Assembly: GCA_036510575.1 (NCBI GenBank)
Contig: DATCDR010000174.1
Coordinates: 1 to 6,630, forward strand
Reading direction: 5' to 3'
DNA: 6,630 nt
Source of the DNA: DATCDR01 sp036510575
GTDB taxonomy: Bacteria; Actinomycetota; Acidimicrobiia; Acidimicrobiales; Bog-793
This document shows, piece after piece, positions 1-6,216 of this stretch. Position 1 is the first letter of the stretch. Every line of letters starts with the position of its first letter. A program made the position numbers and the translations under genes. The notes beneath the pieces were generated by a model, which was not told the DNA's origin, made no database searches, and saw only the letters and a list, made by a program, of their open reading frames with translations.

Positions 1-1173
1 CCCAACTACAGCCCGGCTCCGGTCCGATTCGTCGCCGGCTCCGGCGCGCACCTGACCGACTCGGAGGGCCGCGACTACCTCGACTTCCTTGCCGGGATCG
101 CGGTCGTCGCGCTCGGGCACGCCAACCCGGCGGTGCAGGCCGCGATCGCCGAGCAGGCAGGGACGCTGCTGCACGTTTCAAACCTTTTCGAATCCGGTCT
201 AAACGAAGAGGTCGCCGAGCTGCTCGATTGGCTGATCGGTGACGGTTCGCCTGCTGGCGGGAAGGTGTTCTTCGCCAACTCCGGCGCGGAGGCAAACGAG
301 TGTGCGATCAAGCTCGCCCGTCGATTCGGCGGCCGCGGGCGACACACTGTGGTCTCGGCGTACGGCTCATTCCACGGTCGGACCCTTGCGACGCTGCACG
401 CGACCGGTCAGCCTGCCAAGCACGAGGCCTTCGCGCCGCTCCCTGAGGGCTTTCGTCACGTCGCCTACGGCGATCTAGATGCGCTCGATACCGCACTCGA
501 TCCGAGCGTCGTCTCCGGGCTGTTGCTCGAGGTCATCGAAGGCGAGAACGGTGTCGTCCCCGCTCCTCCCGGCTACCTCGCGCGAGCTCGAGAGCTCTGT
601 AGCGAGCGGGGGATCTTGTTGATGCTCGACGAGATCCAGACCGGCCTCGGCAGGACGGGCCGCTGGTTCGCGTTTCAGCGAGAGGGCGTGGTCCCAGACG
701 TCGTGACGATGGCCAAGGCACTCGGCAACGGTGTGCCCGTCGGTGCCTGCTGGGCACGAGCGGACGTCGCTGAGGTCTTCCGACCAGGTGATCACGGCTC
801 GACGTTTGGTGGGCAGCCGCTTGCGATGTCGGCGGCAAGGGCGACGTTGCAGACGATGATCGAGATGGACGCCCCGGCGGTGACGACCAAGATGGGGGAG
901 TACCTCGCCAACTCGGTCGCCGCACTCGACGGGGTGGTGAGCGTCCGAGGCGAAGGGCTGCTCCGTGCCGCCGTGCTTGAAGAGGGTCTCGACGCCGCCG
1001 CCGTGACATCGACGGCACTTGCGCGCGGGCTGATCATCAATGCGCCGGTTGCCGGTGTGCTTCGTTTCGCACCGCCGTACATCATCAGCGAAGCCGAGGT
1101 CGATCAGGCAACCGCGATCTTAAAGACGGTGCTCGACGACGCGCTCGCCGAGCGGTCAGCCAAGGCGCACTGA
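1..1173 (+). CDS. argD: Acetylornithine aminotransferase ArgD (5' end outside window)
   Basis: This PLP-dependent class III aminotransferase moves an amino group from glutamate to N-acetylglutamate semialdehyde, giving N-acetylornithine in the cytoplasm. The reading frame is open from base 1, so 390 residues are visible. Family members are about 390-410 residues, so perhaps 10-20 N-terminal residues are missing. In order one sees DYLDFLAGIAV (near residue 26), the cofactor-phosphate motif NSGAEANE (near 91), LDEIQTGLGRTG with PLP-contacting Asp210, the Schiff-base lysine Lys239 in MAKALGNGVPVG, and GSTFGGQPLA. The usual E-P-I/V-Q-G-E motif reads EVIEGENG here, a mild deviation. Related aminotransferases (ornithine, GABA, succinyldiaminopimelate) share these motifs; the argF-argR-argG-argH neighbourhood decides for ArgD. 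It ends TGA 4 bp before argF. By analogy with other actinobacteria, argC, argJ and argB may lie upstream, but they are not visible. Confidence 0.95.
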   Translation, partial: PNYSPAPVRFVAGSGAHLTDSEGRDYLDFLAGIAVVALGHANPAVQAAIAEQAGTLLHVSNLFESGLNEEVAELLDWLIGDGSPAGGKVFFANSGAEANECAIKLARRFGGRGRHTVVSAYGSFHGRTLATLHATGQPAKHEAFAPLPEGFRHVAYGDLDALDTALDPSVVSGLLLEVIEGENGVVPAPPGYLARARELCSERGILLMLDEIQTGLGRTGRWFAFQREGVVPDVVTMAKALGNGVPVGACWARADVAEVFRPGDHGSTFGGQPLAMSAARATLQTMIEMDAPAVTTKMGEYLANSVAALDGVVSVRGEGLLRAAVLEEGLDAAAVTSTALARGLIINAPVAGVLRFAPPYIISEAEVDQATAILKTVLDDALAERSAKAH

Positions 1174-1177
1174 GCAG

Positions 1178-2092
1178 ATGGATTTTCTCCAGATAAGTGA
1201 CCTCTCCGGTGGCGGGCTCGCAGATGTCCTTGAACTGGCCAAGGCACCAAATGGCGGGCGACCGCTCGCTGGACGAGGCGCGGCGCTGGTCTTCGAGCAC
1301 CCCTCTGCACGGACGCGAAATGCTACCGAGATGGCAGTCGCCGAGCTCGGTGGGCATCCCGTCACGATTCGCGGCGAAGAGGTGGGCTTTGACCGCCGTG
1401 AGTCGGTGGAAGACGTTGCTCGGACGCTCGGGTGCTACCACGCGGCGATCCTCGCAAGGGTCGCCGCTCACTCGACCCTTGAGCGGATGTCGGCGGCGCT
1501 ACGCGGCTCGGGCGCGGCGGTGCCGGTCGTGAACCTGCTCTCGGACCTCGAACATCCGACCCAGGCGCTCGCTGACCTCCTCACCATCGACCAGTGCCTC
1601 GGTGGACTGGCCGGCGTGGCGGTGGCCTTCATCGGCGATTCCAACAACGTCGCGCGATCCCTCGGTGACGCGTTGGCGCTAACTGGCGCGTCGCTCCGGG
1701 TTGCCTCGCCATCCGGCTTCTCCTTCGATGCCGCCGACGTGGCGCGGGTGGCCGCGCTCGGCGGGGAGCTCGTGCTTTGTGGAAGCGCCGAGGAGGCTGC
1801 AAGCGATGCCGACGTGCTCTACACCGACGTCTGGATCTCTATGGGCGAGGAATCACAAGCAGCAGAGAAGCGAAAGGCCTTCGCCCCGTTCACTATCGAC
1901 TCGGCAATGCTAGCGAGGGCCAAACGCGAGGCGATCGTCATGCACTGCCTTCCCGCACACCGGGGCGAGGAGATCACCGCCGAGGTTCTCGACGGGCCAC
2001 AAAGCAGGATCTGGCTGCAGGCAGAGAACCGGCTGCACTCGATCCGAGGGCTGCTCGAGTACCTCTTCGACCCAGACAATCTGGCGAAGTAG
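1178..2092 (+). CDS. argF: Ornithine carbamoyltransferase ArgF
   Basis: This enzyme joins carbamoyl phosphate and ornithine to give citrulline. The 304 residues are a normal, slightly short length for the family. The carbamoyl phosphate loop is S43-A-R-T-R47, where most family members have S-T-R-T-R. Other family motifs are intact: H126-P-T-Q in the carbamoyl-binding segment, GDSNNVARS near residue 153, the ornithine-closing loop D-V-W-x-S221-M-G, and the catalytic H256-C257-L-P-A-H-R-G-E-E. The SMG and HCLP motifs separate it from aspartate carbamoyltransferase. The ATG lies 4 bp after the argD stop with only a weak AAGG (1162-1165) upstream, so translation is probably coupled to argD. The stop codon touches the argR start codon. 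Anabolic function is inferred from the operon; catabolic ArcB is unlikely because no arcA or arcC is seen. Confidence 0.95.
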   Translation: MDFLQISDLSGGGLADVLELAKAPNGGRPLAGRGAALVFEHPSARTRNATEMAVAELGGHPVTIRGEEVGFDRRESVEDVARTLGCYHAAILARVAAHSTLERMSAALRGSGAAVPVVNLLSDLEHPTQALADLLTIDQCLGGLAGVAVAFIGDSNNVARSLGDALALTGASLRVASPSGFSFDAADVARVAALGGELVLCGSAEEAASDADVLYTDVWISMGEESQAAEKRKAFAPFTIDSAMLARAKREAIVMHCLPAHRGEEITAEVLDGPQSRIWLQAENRLHSIRGLLEYLFDPDNLAK

Positions 2093-2566
2093 ATGGCCAG
2101 GGTCCCAAAGAATCGTCGGCAGCACCTGATCGCTGGCCTACTTGGCGATCATCCAGTCACGAGCCAGGGTCAGCTCGTGGAGCTGTTGGAGGTGGAAGGA
2201 ATCGAGTCGACCCAGGCAACAGTGTCGCGAGACCTCGAGGATCTTGGCGCCGTAAAGGTCCGGATGCCTGGCGTCGACCGGCTCGTCTACGCGATCGCGG
2301 AGCTGCCAAAAGATCAGGTTGCCCCGCTCGACCACCTGCGGCGAGTGCTCGGCGAATGGGTGGTGGACCTCGCGGTGTCAGGCAACCTGGTCGTTGTTCG
2401 CACTCCGCCTGGCTCAGCCCACGTTGTCGCCTCCGCGCTCGACCGCACCAAGATCGAGGGCCTTCTCGGCACGGTGGCAGGTGACGACACGATTCTCGTG
2501 ATCGCTGAGGAGACCCACGGCGGAAAGGCGCTCGCCGAGCGGTTGGGTCAGCTCGCAGGGAAGTAA
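2093..2566 (+). CDS. argR: Arginine repressor ArgR
   Basis: This is an arginine-responsive transcription factor of 157 residues, the usual length. Family members form hexamers that bind ARG-box operators when arginine is bound. The N-terminal winged helix-turn-helix covers about residues 5-70 and includes ATVSRDLEDLGAVKV, with the family's DNA-contacting Ser45-Arg46. The C-terminal oligomerisation and arginine-binding domain covers about 80-157 and contains PPGSAHVVASALD (108-119) and the signature GTVAGDDTI, whose Asp133-Asp134 contact arginine in studied homologues. The ATG immediately follows the argF TAG (TAGATG) and has no clear ribosome binding site, which suggests reinitiation by ribosomes finishing argF. 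Lying inside the operon, it most likely represses its own transcription. The operator should be upstream of the first arg gene, outside the window; no ARG box was recognised here. Confidence 0.95.
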   Translation: MARVPKNRRQHLIAGLLGDHPVTSQGQLVELLEVEGIESTQATVSRDLEDLGAVKVRMPGVDRLVYAIAELPKDQVAPLDHLRRVLGEWVVDLAVSGNLVVVRTPPGSAHVVASALDRTKIEGLLGTVAGDDTILVIAEETHGGKALAERLGQLAGK

Positions 2567-2618
2567 GCGCAGGCAGGTAGAAGATCTTTGGCGGCAATAA
2601 CTGAGAGGAGCACCACCA
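2567..2618 (+). promoter_or_regulatory. argR-argG spacer with strong ribosome binding site
   Basis: This 52-bp spacer is the only real gap inside the arginine operon. GAGAGGAG at 2603-2610 is a strong Shine-Dalgarno match, with AGGAG ending 8 nt before a GTG at 2619, and this fixes the argG start. The spacer also holds an 8-bp palindrome, AAGATCTT (2581-2588), which does not resemble an ARG box. No convincing -35/-10 pair and no hairpin with a T-run was found, so argG is probably transcribed from upstream. Independent ribosome entry here would uncouple argG translation from argR. Confidence 0.75.
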
Positions 2619-3830
2619 GTGGCAAAGCGCGTCGTGCTTGCGTATTCGGGCGGACTCGATACGTCGGTTGCAGTCCGATGGCTGAACAAGGAGCGCGGCT
2701 ATGACGTGATCGCCGTAGCGGTCGACGTCGGGCAGGAGTCCGACTTCGTCTCCGTGAAGGAGCGTGCGCTCGCCGCGGGAGCGATCGAGGCGATCATCAT
2801 CGATGGGCGAGCGGAGCTGGCGGAGAACTTCGCGCTGCCCGCACTGCAGGCGAACGCGCTCTATGAAGGCAAGTACCCCCTCGTCTCGGCGCTCAGTCGG
2901 CCGTTGATCGTCGGCCATCTCGTTGCTGCCGCCAGGCGGTTCGACGCGCAAGCCGTCGCGCATGGCTGCACGGGGAAGGGCAACGACCAGGTCCGCTTCG
3001 AGGTCGGAACCCGTTCGCTAGCTCCTGATCTCGAGATCGTGGCCCCTGCACGAGAGTGGGGAATGACCCGCGAGGAGACCGTCGACTACGCAGAACGCGA
3101 GGGTGTCCCGATCACCGCGTCGCGCGGTCGCATTTACTCCATCGACGAGAATCTCTGGGGAAGGGCCGTTGAGTGCGGCGCGATCGAAGATCCGTGGGCG
3201 GCCCCACCCGACGACGTCTACGCCTTGACCCGAGAGACCCTGACGTCCCCCGTCGAGGTGGTGGTCGGCTTCGTCGCAGGCGTGCCGGTCAGCCTCGACG
3301 GCAACCATCTTCCACTCGTCGAGCTCATCGCACAGCTCGGCGCAGTCGCCGGCTCGGCAGGATACGGTCGGCTCGATCTCGTCGAGAACCGCCGCGTCGG
3401 CATTAAGAGCCGCGAGATCTACGAAGCGCCAGCGGCGCTCGCTCTCATCGCCGCGCACCAAGATCTCGAGAGCCTCACCTTGGAGCGGGACGTCGCGCAC
3501 GAAAAGCTCAGGCTCGAGCACCGGGTCGCGGAGTTGATCTACGACGGGCTGTGGTACTCGCCGCTTCGTGAGGCCCTCAGTGCCTTCGTTACCTCGACGC
3601 AGCGAAACGTCACCGGAGAGGTGCGGCTCCGCTTCGCCCCCGGTGGCGGAATGAGCATTGTCGGCCGGAGGAGCCCGGTCGGGCTCTACGACTATGGGCT
3701 GGCGACCTATGACGCCGCAGACACCTTCCACCACCAAGATGCTGAGGGCTACCTGCGGATCTACGGCCTAGGCGTCGAGACGTGGGCGCGTCGTCAAGGC
3801 GGCGCGCTGAACGGAGCGGCCGAGGCGTGA
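2619..3830 (+). CDS. argG: Argininosuccinate synthase ArgG
   Basis: This enzyme condenses citrulline and aspartate using ATP, which is cleaved to AMP and pyrophosphate, giving argininosuccinate. The 403 residues match the roughly 400-residue bacterial form. The N-type ATP pyrophosphatase P-loop is AYSGGLDTS (residues 8-16). The second signature, GCTGKGNDQVRFE, starts near residue 116 and carries aspartate/citrulline-site residues. The segment SREIYEAPAALALI (about 265-278) is also typical. The start is GTG, preceded by the strongest ribosome binding site in the window (2603-2610). The TGA stop overlaps the argH GTG as GTGA (3827-3830), implying translational coupling of the last two steps of arginine synthesis. 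No frameshift or missing motif was seen. Confidence 0.96.
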   Translation: MAKRVVLAYSGGLDTSVAVRWLNKERGYDVIAVAVDVGQESDFVSVKERALAAGAIEAIIIDGRAELAENFALPALQANALYEGKYPLVSALSRPLIVGHLVAAARRFDAQAVAHGCTGKGNDQVRFEVGTRSLAPDLEIVAPAREWGMTREETVDYAEREGVPITASRGRIYSIDENLWGRAVECGAIEDPWAAPPDDVYALTRETLTSPVEVVVGFVAGVPVSLDGNHLPLVELIAQLGAVAGSAGYGRLDLVENRRVGIKSREIYEAPAALALIAAHQDLESLTLERDVAHEKLRLEHRVAELIYDGLWYSPLREALSAFVTSTQRNVTGEVRLRFAPGGGMSIVGRRSPVGLYDYGLATYDAADTFHHQDAEGYLRIYGLGVETWARRQGGALNGAAEA

Positions 3831-5215
3831 CGCTCTGGTCCGCGCGCATGGGCGCCGAGCCTTCCGAGGTGATGATGGCGTTCACCTCCAGCCTCGAAAG
3901 TGACCGCCGTCTCGCGCCAGACGACGTGCGTGGCTCGGCTGCGCACGTCCGCGGGCTCGGGCGCGCCGGCATCTTGTCCGCAGATGAGGTCGACGCACTG
4001 CTCGCGGCACTCGACACGGTCGGAGCCGAGCTCGAGAGCGGCACCTTCGTCTTCGAGGAGAGCGACGAGGACGTCCACACCGCGATCGAACGTCGCCTTA
4101 CCGAGATCGCCGGCGAGGTGGGAGCCAAGGTTCATACCGGTCGGAGCAGAAACGATCAGGTTGCTACGGCGCTTCGGCTGCATCTGCGTCGTCGTCTGGT
4201 CTCGATCGGCGAGGAGCTCGCCGGACTCGTCGATGCGTTGGTGCAGCGTGCCGCGGACGCAGGTGAGCACTACGCGCCTGGCTACACGCACCTGCAGCGG
4301 GCTCAGTCGGTACTCGTCGCTCACCAGCTGCTGGCACACGCCTGGTCGCTGCTTCGTGATCTCGACAGGCTCTTTGACGCATATCGTCGAGTCGACGTGT
4401 CGCCGCTCGGAGCAGGCGCGCTCGGTGGTTCCAGCTTGCCGCTCGACCCGGACGGCGTCGCGCGCGACCTGTCGTTCTCTGCCAGGTTCACGAACTCCAT
4501 CGACGCGGTCGCCGACAGGGACTTCGTCGCGGAAGTCCTCTTCGTACTCGCACTGGCTGGAGTCCACGCTTCTCGTCTCGGTGAGGAGATCGTCCTTTAC
4601 TCCTCTGAGGAGTTCGGTTTCTACCGGCTCGACGACGCTTGGGCGACCGGCAGTTCGATGTTGCCGCAGAAGAAGAATCCCGACGTCGCCGAGTTGGCGA
4701 GAGGCAAGTCAGGCCGTCTGATCGGCCACCTGACGGGGTTGCTCACTACGCTTAAGGGTCTTCCGCTCGCCTACAACCGCGACCTCCAAGAGGACAAGGA
4801 TCCCCTCTTTGACGCGCTCGACCAGATCGACCGGCTGCTTCCGGCGCTGTCTGGACTGATCGGGTCGCTCTCATTCAACTTCGTGGCGATGGAGAAAGCA
4901 GCCGACGCTCCGACGCTCGTGGCGATCGACCTCGCGGAGTTCCTCGTCGCGCGAGGTGTCCCGTTCCGTGAGGCACATGGGATCGTCGGTGCTTTGGTGC
5001 GTCGCTCACTTGCCGGTGAGGGAGCACTGTCCGAGCTCGCTGCAGCCGATCCTCGCCTCGGCGAGGAGAGCGCCGAGCTCTTCGTGCCTGGCTCTTCGGT
5101 CAAGCGCCGACAAAGCCCCGGTGGAGGCGGCATTGCAGCGGTAGCAGAGCAGCGCCTCGAGATCGCAGCCGCGCTCGCCGCGATGCGTTCGCGCCTGGAT
5201 TCGCTTGCCTGCTAG
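3827..5215 (+). CDS. argH: Argininosuccinate lyase ArgH
   Basis: This enzyme splits argininosuccinate into arginine and fumarate; it belongs to the fumarase/aspartase superfamily and works as a homotetramer. With the GTG at 3827 it has 462 residues, normal for the family. That start is preferred because it gives the N-terminus TLWSAR, aligning with the family's LWGGRF, and overlaps the argG stop as GTGA. An in-frame ATG at 3782 would add 15 Arg-rich residues lying wholly inside argG and is unlikely. Motifs are SDRRLAPDDVRGS (near 25), HTGRSRNDQ from His103, the catalytic-base region YTHLQRAQ with His155, and the mobile loop GSSMLPQKKNPD starting at Gly275 with the catalytic serine (Ser276 or Ser277). 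The C-terminal domain continues through LAYNRDLQEDKDPLFDA. It ends TAG, overlapping the next gene by about 11 bp. Confidence 0.95.
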   Translation: MTLWSARMGAEPSEVMMAFTSSLESDRRLAPDDVRGSAAHVRGLGRAGILSADEVDALLAALDTVGAELESGTFVFEESDEDVHTAIERRLTEIAGEVGAKVHTGRSRNDQVATALRLHLRRRLVSIGEELAGLVDALVQRAADAGEHYAPGYTHLQRAQSVLVAHQLLAHAWSLLRDLDRLFDAYRRVDVSPLGAGALGGSSLPLDPDGVARDLSFSARFTNSIDAVADRDFVAEVLFVLALAGVHASRLGEEIVLYSSEEFGFYRLDDAWATGSSMLPQKKNPDVAELARGKSGRLIGHLTGLLTTLKGLPLAYNRDLQEDKDPLFDALDQIDRLLPALSGLIGSLSFNFVAMEKAADAPTLVAIDLAEFLVARGVPFREAHGIVGALVRRSLAGEGALSELAAADPRLGEESAELFVPGSSVKRRQSPGGGGIAAVAEQRLEIAAALAAMRSRLDSLAC

Positions 5216-5837
5216 CGAGGGCACCGCTCGGCCCTTGGGCGTCACCGTTTCGCGCGAGCGCCTGGATGGGACGCCGATCGAGGTCGCAGCGCAGCTCTTG
5301 AATCTGGTGTTGACCACTGGTGAGACCGCAGGACGGATCGTCGAGGTGGAGGCCTATGCGGGAGCAGAAGATCAGGCGAGCCACGCATTTCGGGGCAGAA
5401 CCGCGAGGACCGAGGCGATGTTCGGTCCTCCGGGGCTGTTGTACGTCTATTTCACCTACGGCATGCACTACTGCGCGAACGTCGTCTGTTGGCCAGAAGG
5501 TGTCGCCGGCGCGGTGTTGATCCGGGCGCTCGAGCCGCTCGCCGACCTCGACGTGATGCGGGAGCGCCGCGGTCGTGACGAACCCGCGTACCGGATCTGC
5601 TCGGGACCGGCGAAGCTCTGCCAGGCGCTTGGCATCACCCGTCTCGATGGCGGCATCGATCTGTTGGCAGATGGCAAGGTACGACTGCTCGACGACGGCG
5701 TTCCGCCGCCGGAAAAACCGGAGAAAAGGCCGAGAATCGGGCTTTCAGCGCGCGTGGGGTCCGCCCGTGCGCTAGCTTGGAACCTCTCAGTTAAAGACCA
5801 TTTGTCGGTGACTGGAGCGAAGACGCGAACGGGTTGA
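5205..5837 (+). CDS. mpg: 3-methyladenine DNA glycosylase, AAG/MPG family
   Basis: This monofunctional base-excision repair glycosylase (Pur_DNA_glyco fold) removes alkylated or deaminated purines such as 3-methyladenine and hypoxanthine. The protein has 210 residues from TTG 5205. Comparison with human AAG from memory shows the key residues: RIVEVEAYAG with catalytic Glu49 (human Glu125) and Tyr51 (Tyr127), His60 (His136), MFGPPG, and LYVYFTYGMHYCANVV with Tyr82, the intercalating Tyr85 and Asn92. VLIRALEPL and the C-terminal RIGLSARVG also fit. The start is uncertain: TTG 5205 has only a weak GGA upstream. TTG 5235 (200 residues) has GAGGG at 5217-5221 and would give an N-terminus closer to family norms. 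It is apparently co-transcribed with the arginine genes without sharing their function. Its stop codon lies within the rRNA promoter -35 box. Confidence 0.9.
   Translation: MPASEGTARPLGVTVSRERLDGTPIEVAAQLLNLVLTTGETAGRIVEVEAYAGAEDQASHAFRGRTARTEAMFGPPGLLYVYFTYGMHYCANVVCWPEGVAGAVLIRALEPLADLDVMRERRGRDEPAYRICSGPAKLCQALGITRLDGGIDLLADGKVRLLDDGVPPPEKPEKRPRIGLSARVGSARALAWNLSVKDHLSVTGAKTRTG
5750..5772 (+). terminator. Hairpin near the 3' end of mpg, possible weak terminator
   Basis: The sequence can form a 9-bp stem with a 5-nt loop: 5750-5758 pairs with 5764-5772, with seven Watson-Crick pairs (all G-C) and two G-U wobbles. It lies inside the last third of the glycosylase coding region, about 65 bp before its stop. 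No T-run follows, so it is not a classic intrinsic terminator. It is the only strong hairpin seen between the arginine operon and the rRNA promoter. Hairpins arise easily by chance in GC-rich coding DNA, so this call is tentative. Confidence 0.2.
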
Positions 5838-5861
5838 CACTGTTCGTGTTGGTGGTAGGGT
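5834..5861 (+). promoter_or_regulatory. rRNA operon promoter (TTGACA-N16-TAGGGT)
   Basis: A perfect -35 hexamer TTGACA (5834-5839) is followed after 16 bp by TAGGGT (5856-5861), a -10 of the T-A-x-x-x-T type usual for high-GC actinobacterial housekeeping promoters. Transcription should begin around 5867-5870, giving a 16S leader of about 350 nt. The -35 box contains the TGA stop of the glycosylase gene (5835-5837), so promoter and upstream coding sequence overlap. It is the only good -35/-10 pair found upstream of the 16S gene. Confidence 0.75.
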
Positions 5862-5949
5862 AGTGACCCAGCAGAAAACGAACTTGTTGTTTGAGCTGGT
5901 ACCGGAGCGTGGCGGTTTATCTGTCATCCCCGGAGCGATGTGGGTAGGC

Positions 5950-5962
5950 CGGTCTTTGACAA
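5950..5962 (+). promoter_or_regulatory. boxA-like antitermination motif, upstream copy
   Basis: CGGTCTTTGACAA matches the E. coli rRNA boxA TGCTCTTTAACAA (recalled) at 10 of 13 positions. It lies about 85 nt downstream of the predicted transcription start. In studied bacteria boxA RNA binds NusB-NusE (S10) and protects rRNA transcription from Rho. A further T-rich motif, TTGTTGTTTGAG (5884-5895), resembles the boxA segment remembered from mycobacterial rrn leaders. Which copy works is not known. Confidence 0.45.
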
Positions 5963-6017
5963 GGCGCCCTGCAGAGCGCGAAGGCACCTCCTTCTGAAGA
6001 GAAGCGTGTCGTGTCGC

Positions 6018-6030
6018 CGCTCCTTGAAAA
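6018..6030 (+). promoter_or_regulatory. boxA-like antitermination motif, downstream copy
   Basis: CGCTCCTTGAAAA matches the recalled E. coli boxA at 9 of 13 positions. With its flank (TTGAAAACGGAATAG) it resembles the TTGAGAACTCAATAG-type element of actinobacterial rRNA leaders. A small stem CTTCT/AGAAG (5991-5995 with 6000-6004) lies 13 nt upstream, an arrangement like boxB-boxA. It is about 185 nt upstream of the mature 16S. Confidence 0.5.
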
Positions 6031-6059
6031 CGGAATAGGAACAGCCAAAAGTAAGTGCG

Positions 6060-6095
6060 TGTGTCTTTGGCGTCGATTTTGATCTCAAAGACACA
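6060..6095 (+). other. Leader hairpin with 10-bp perfect stem
   Basis: TGTGTCTTTG (6060-6069) is perfectly complementary to CAAAGACACA (6086-6095), with a 16-nt loop that is T-rich in its second half. No T-run follows, so it is not a terminator. It sits between the downstream boxA and the 16S and is likely a structural or processing element of the precursor rRNA. Its left arm repeats the TCTTTG core of the upstream boxA-like motif. Confidence 0.6.
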
Positions 6096-6140
6096 GAATT
6101 AGTCATGCACTGAATACGGACAACAACAAACCGTTTTGGT

Positions 6141-6174
6141 GCCAGTCAGCACGGGGTTCCAGCCCCGGGCTGGC
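6141..6174 (+). other. GC-rich leader hairpin upstream of 16S
   Basis: Two coaxial stems can form: GCCAG (6141-6145) with CTGGC (6170-6174), and CGGGG (6152-6156) with CCCCG (6163-6167) around a 6-nt loop, separated by an asymmetric internal loop. It ends about 42 nt before the mature 16S. It is probably part of the precursor fold used in leader folding or maturation; the exact role is inferred. Confidence 0.5.
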
Positions 6175-6216
6175 TCTCTAGGATCAAAGCGTGGATCGTA
6201 AGGTCTACGTGAGGTC

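Larger units (their letters stand above)
5862..6216 (+). other. 16S rRNA leader (external transcribed spacer)
   Basis: This stretch of about 355 bp lies between the predicted promoter and the mature 16S rRNA. It contains no tRNA and no convincing protein gene, and is visibly richer in A and T than the coding region. It holds boxA-like motifs (5884-5895, 5950-5962, 6018-6030), a small 5-bp stem CTTCT/AGAAG with a 4-nt loop (5991-6004) that could act as boxB ahead of the last boxA, and two larger hairpins (6060-6095 and 6141-6174). Short direct repeats are present: CCGGAGCG at 5902-5909 and 5930-5937, GGATC at 6181 and 6193, and AGGTCT at 6201 and 6212. The last segment probably pairs with sequence beyond the 3' end of 16S to form the RNase III processing stem, which cannot be tested in this window. 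Confidence 0.75.

Noticed and set aside
533..1018. Long minus-strand open frames opposite argD (also opposite argR/argG and argG/argH)
   Set aside because: They are Arg/Ser/Pro-rich shadow frames of high-GC genes on the plus strand, with no recognisable domain.
2581..2588. Palindrome AAGATCTT in the argR-argG spacer as an ARG box
   Set aside because: It is short and does not match the TNTGAAT-N4-ATTCANA type pattern; an 8-bp palindrome is easily due to chance.
3782..3826. Upstream ATG start for argH
   Set aside because: The added 15 residues are Arg-rich and unlike the family N-terminus; GTG at 3827 overlapping the argG stop gives the expected LWSAR start.
5709..5721. CCGG-AAAAA-CCGG hairpin in mpg as a terminator
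   Set aside because: Only 4 bp, within coding sequence, and not followed by a T-run.
5956..5984. Second TTGACA at 5956-5961 as a further rRNA promoter
   Set aside because: No -10 of the T-A-x-x-x-T type lies 16-18 bp downstream; the sequence is better explained as part of a boxA-like motif.
5863..5997. A 44-codon open frame starting GTG in the rRNA leader, a possible leader peptide
   Set aside because: The start codon overlaps the region just after the -10 box, probably upstream of the transcription start, no good ribosome binding site precedes it, and it runs through boxA-like motifs of an untranslated leader.
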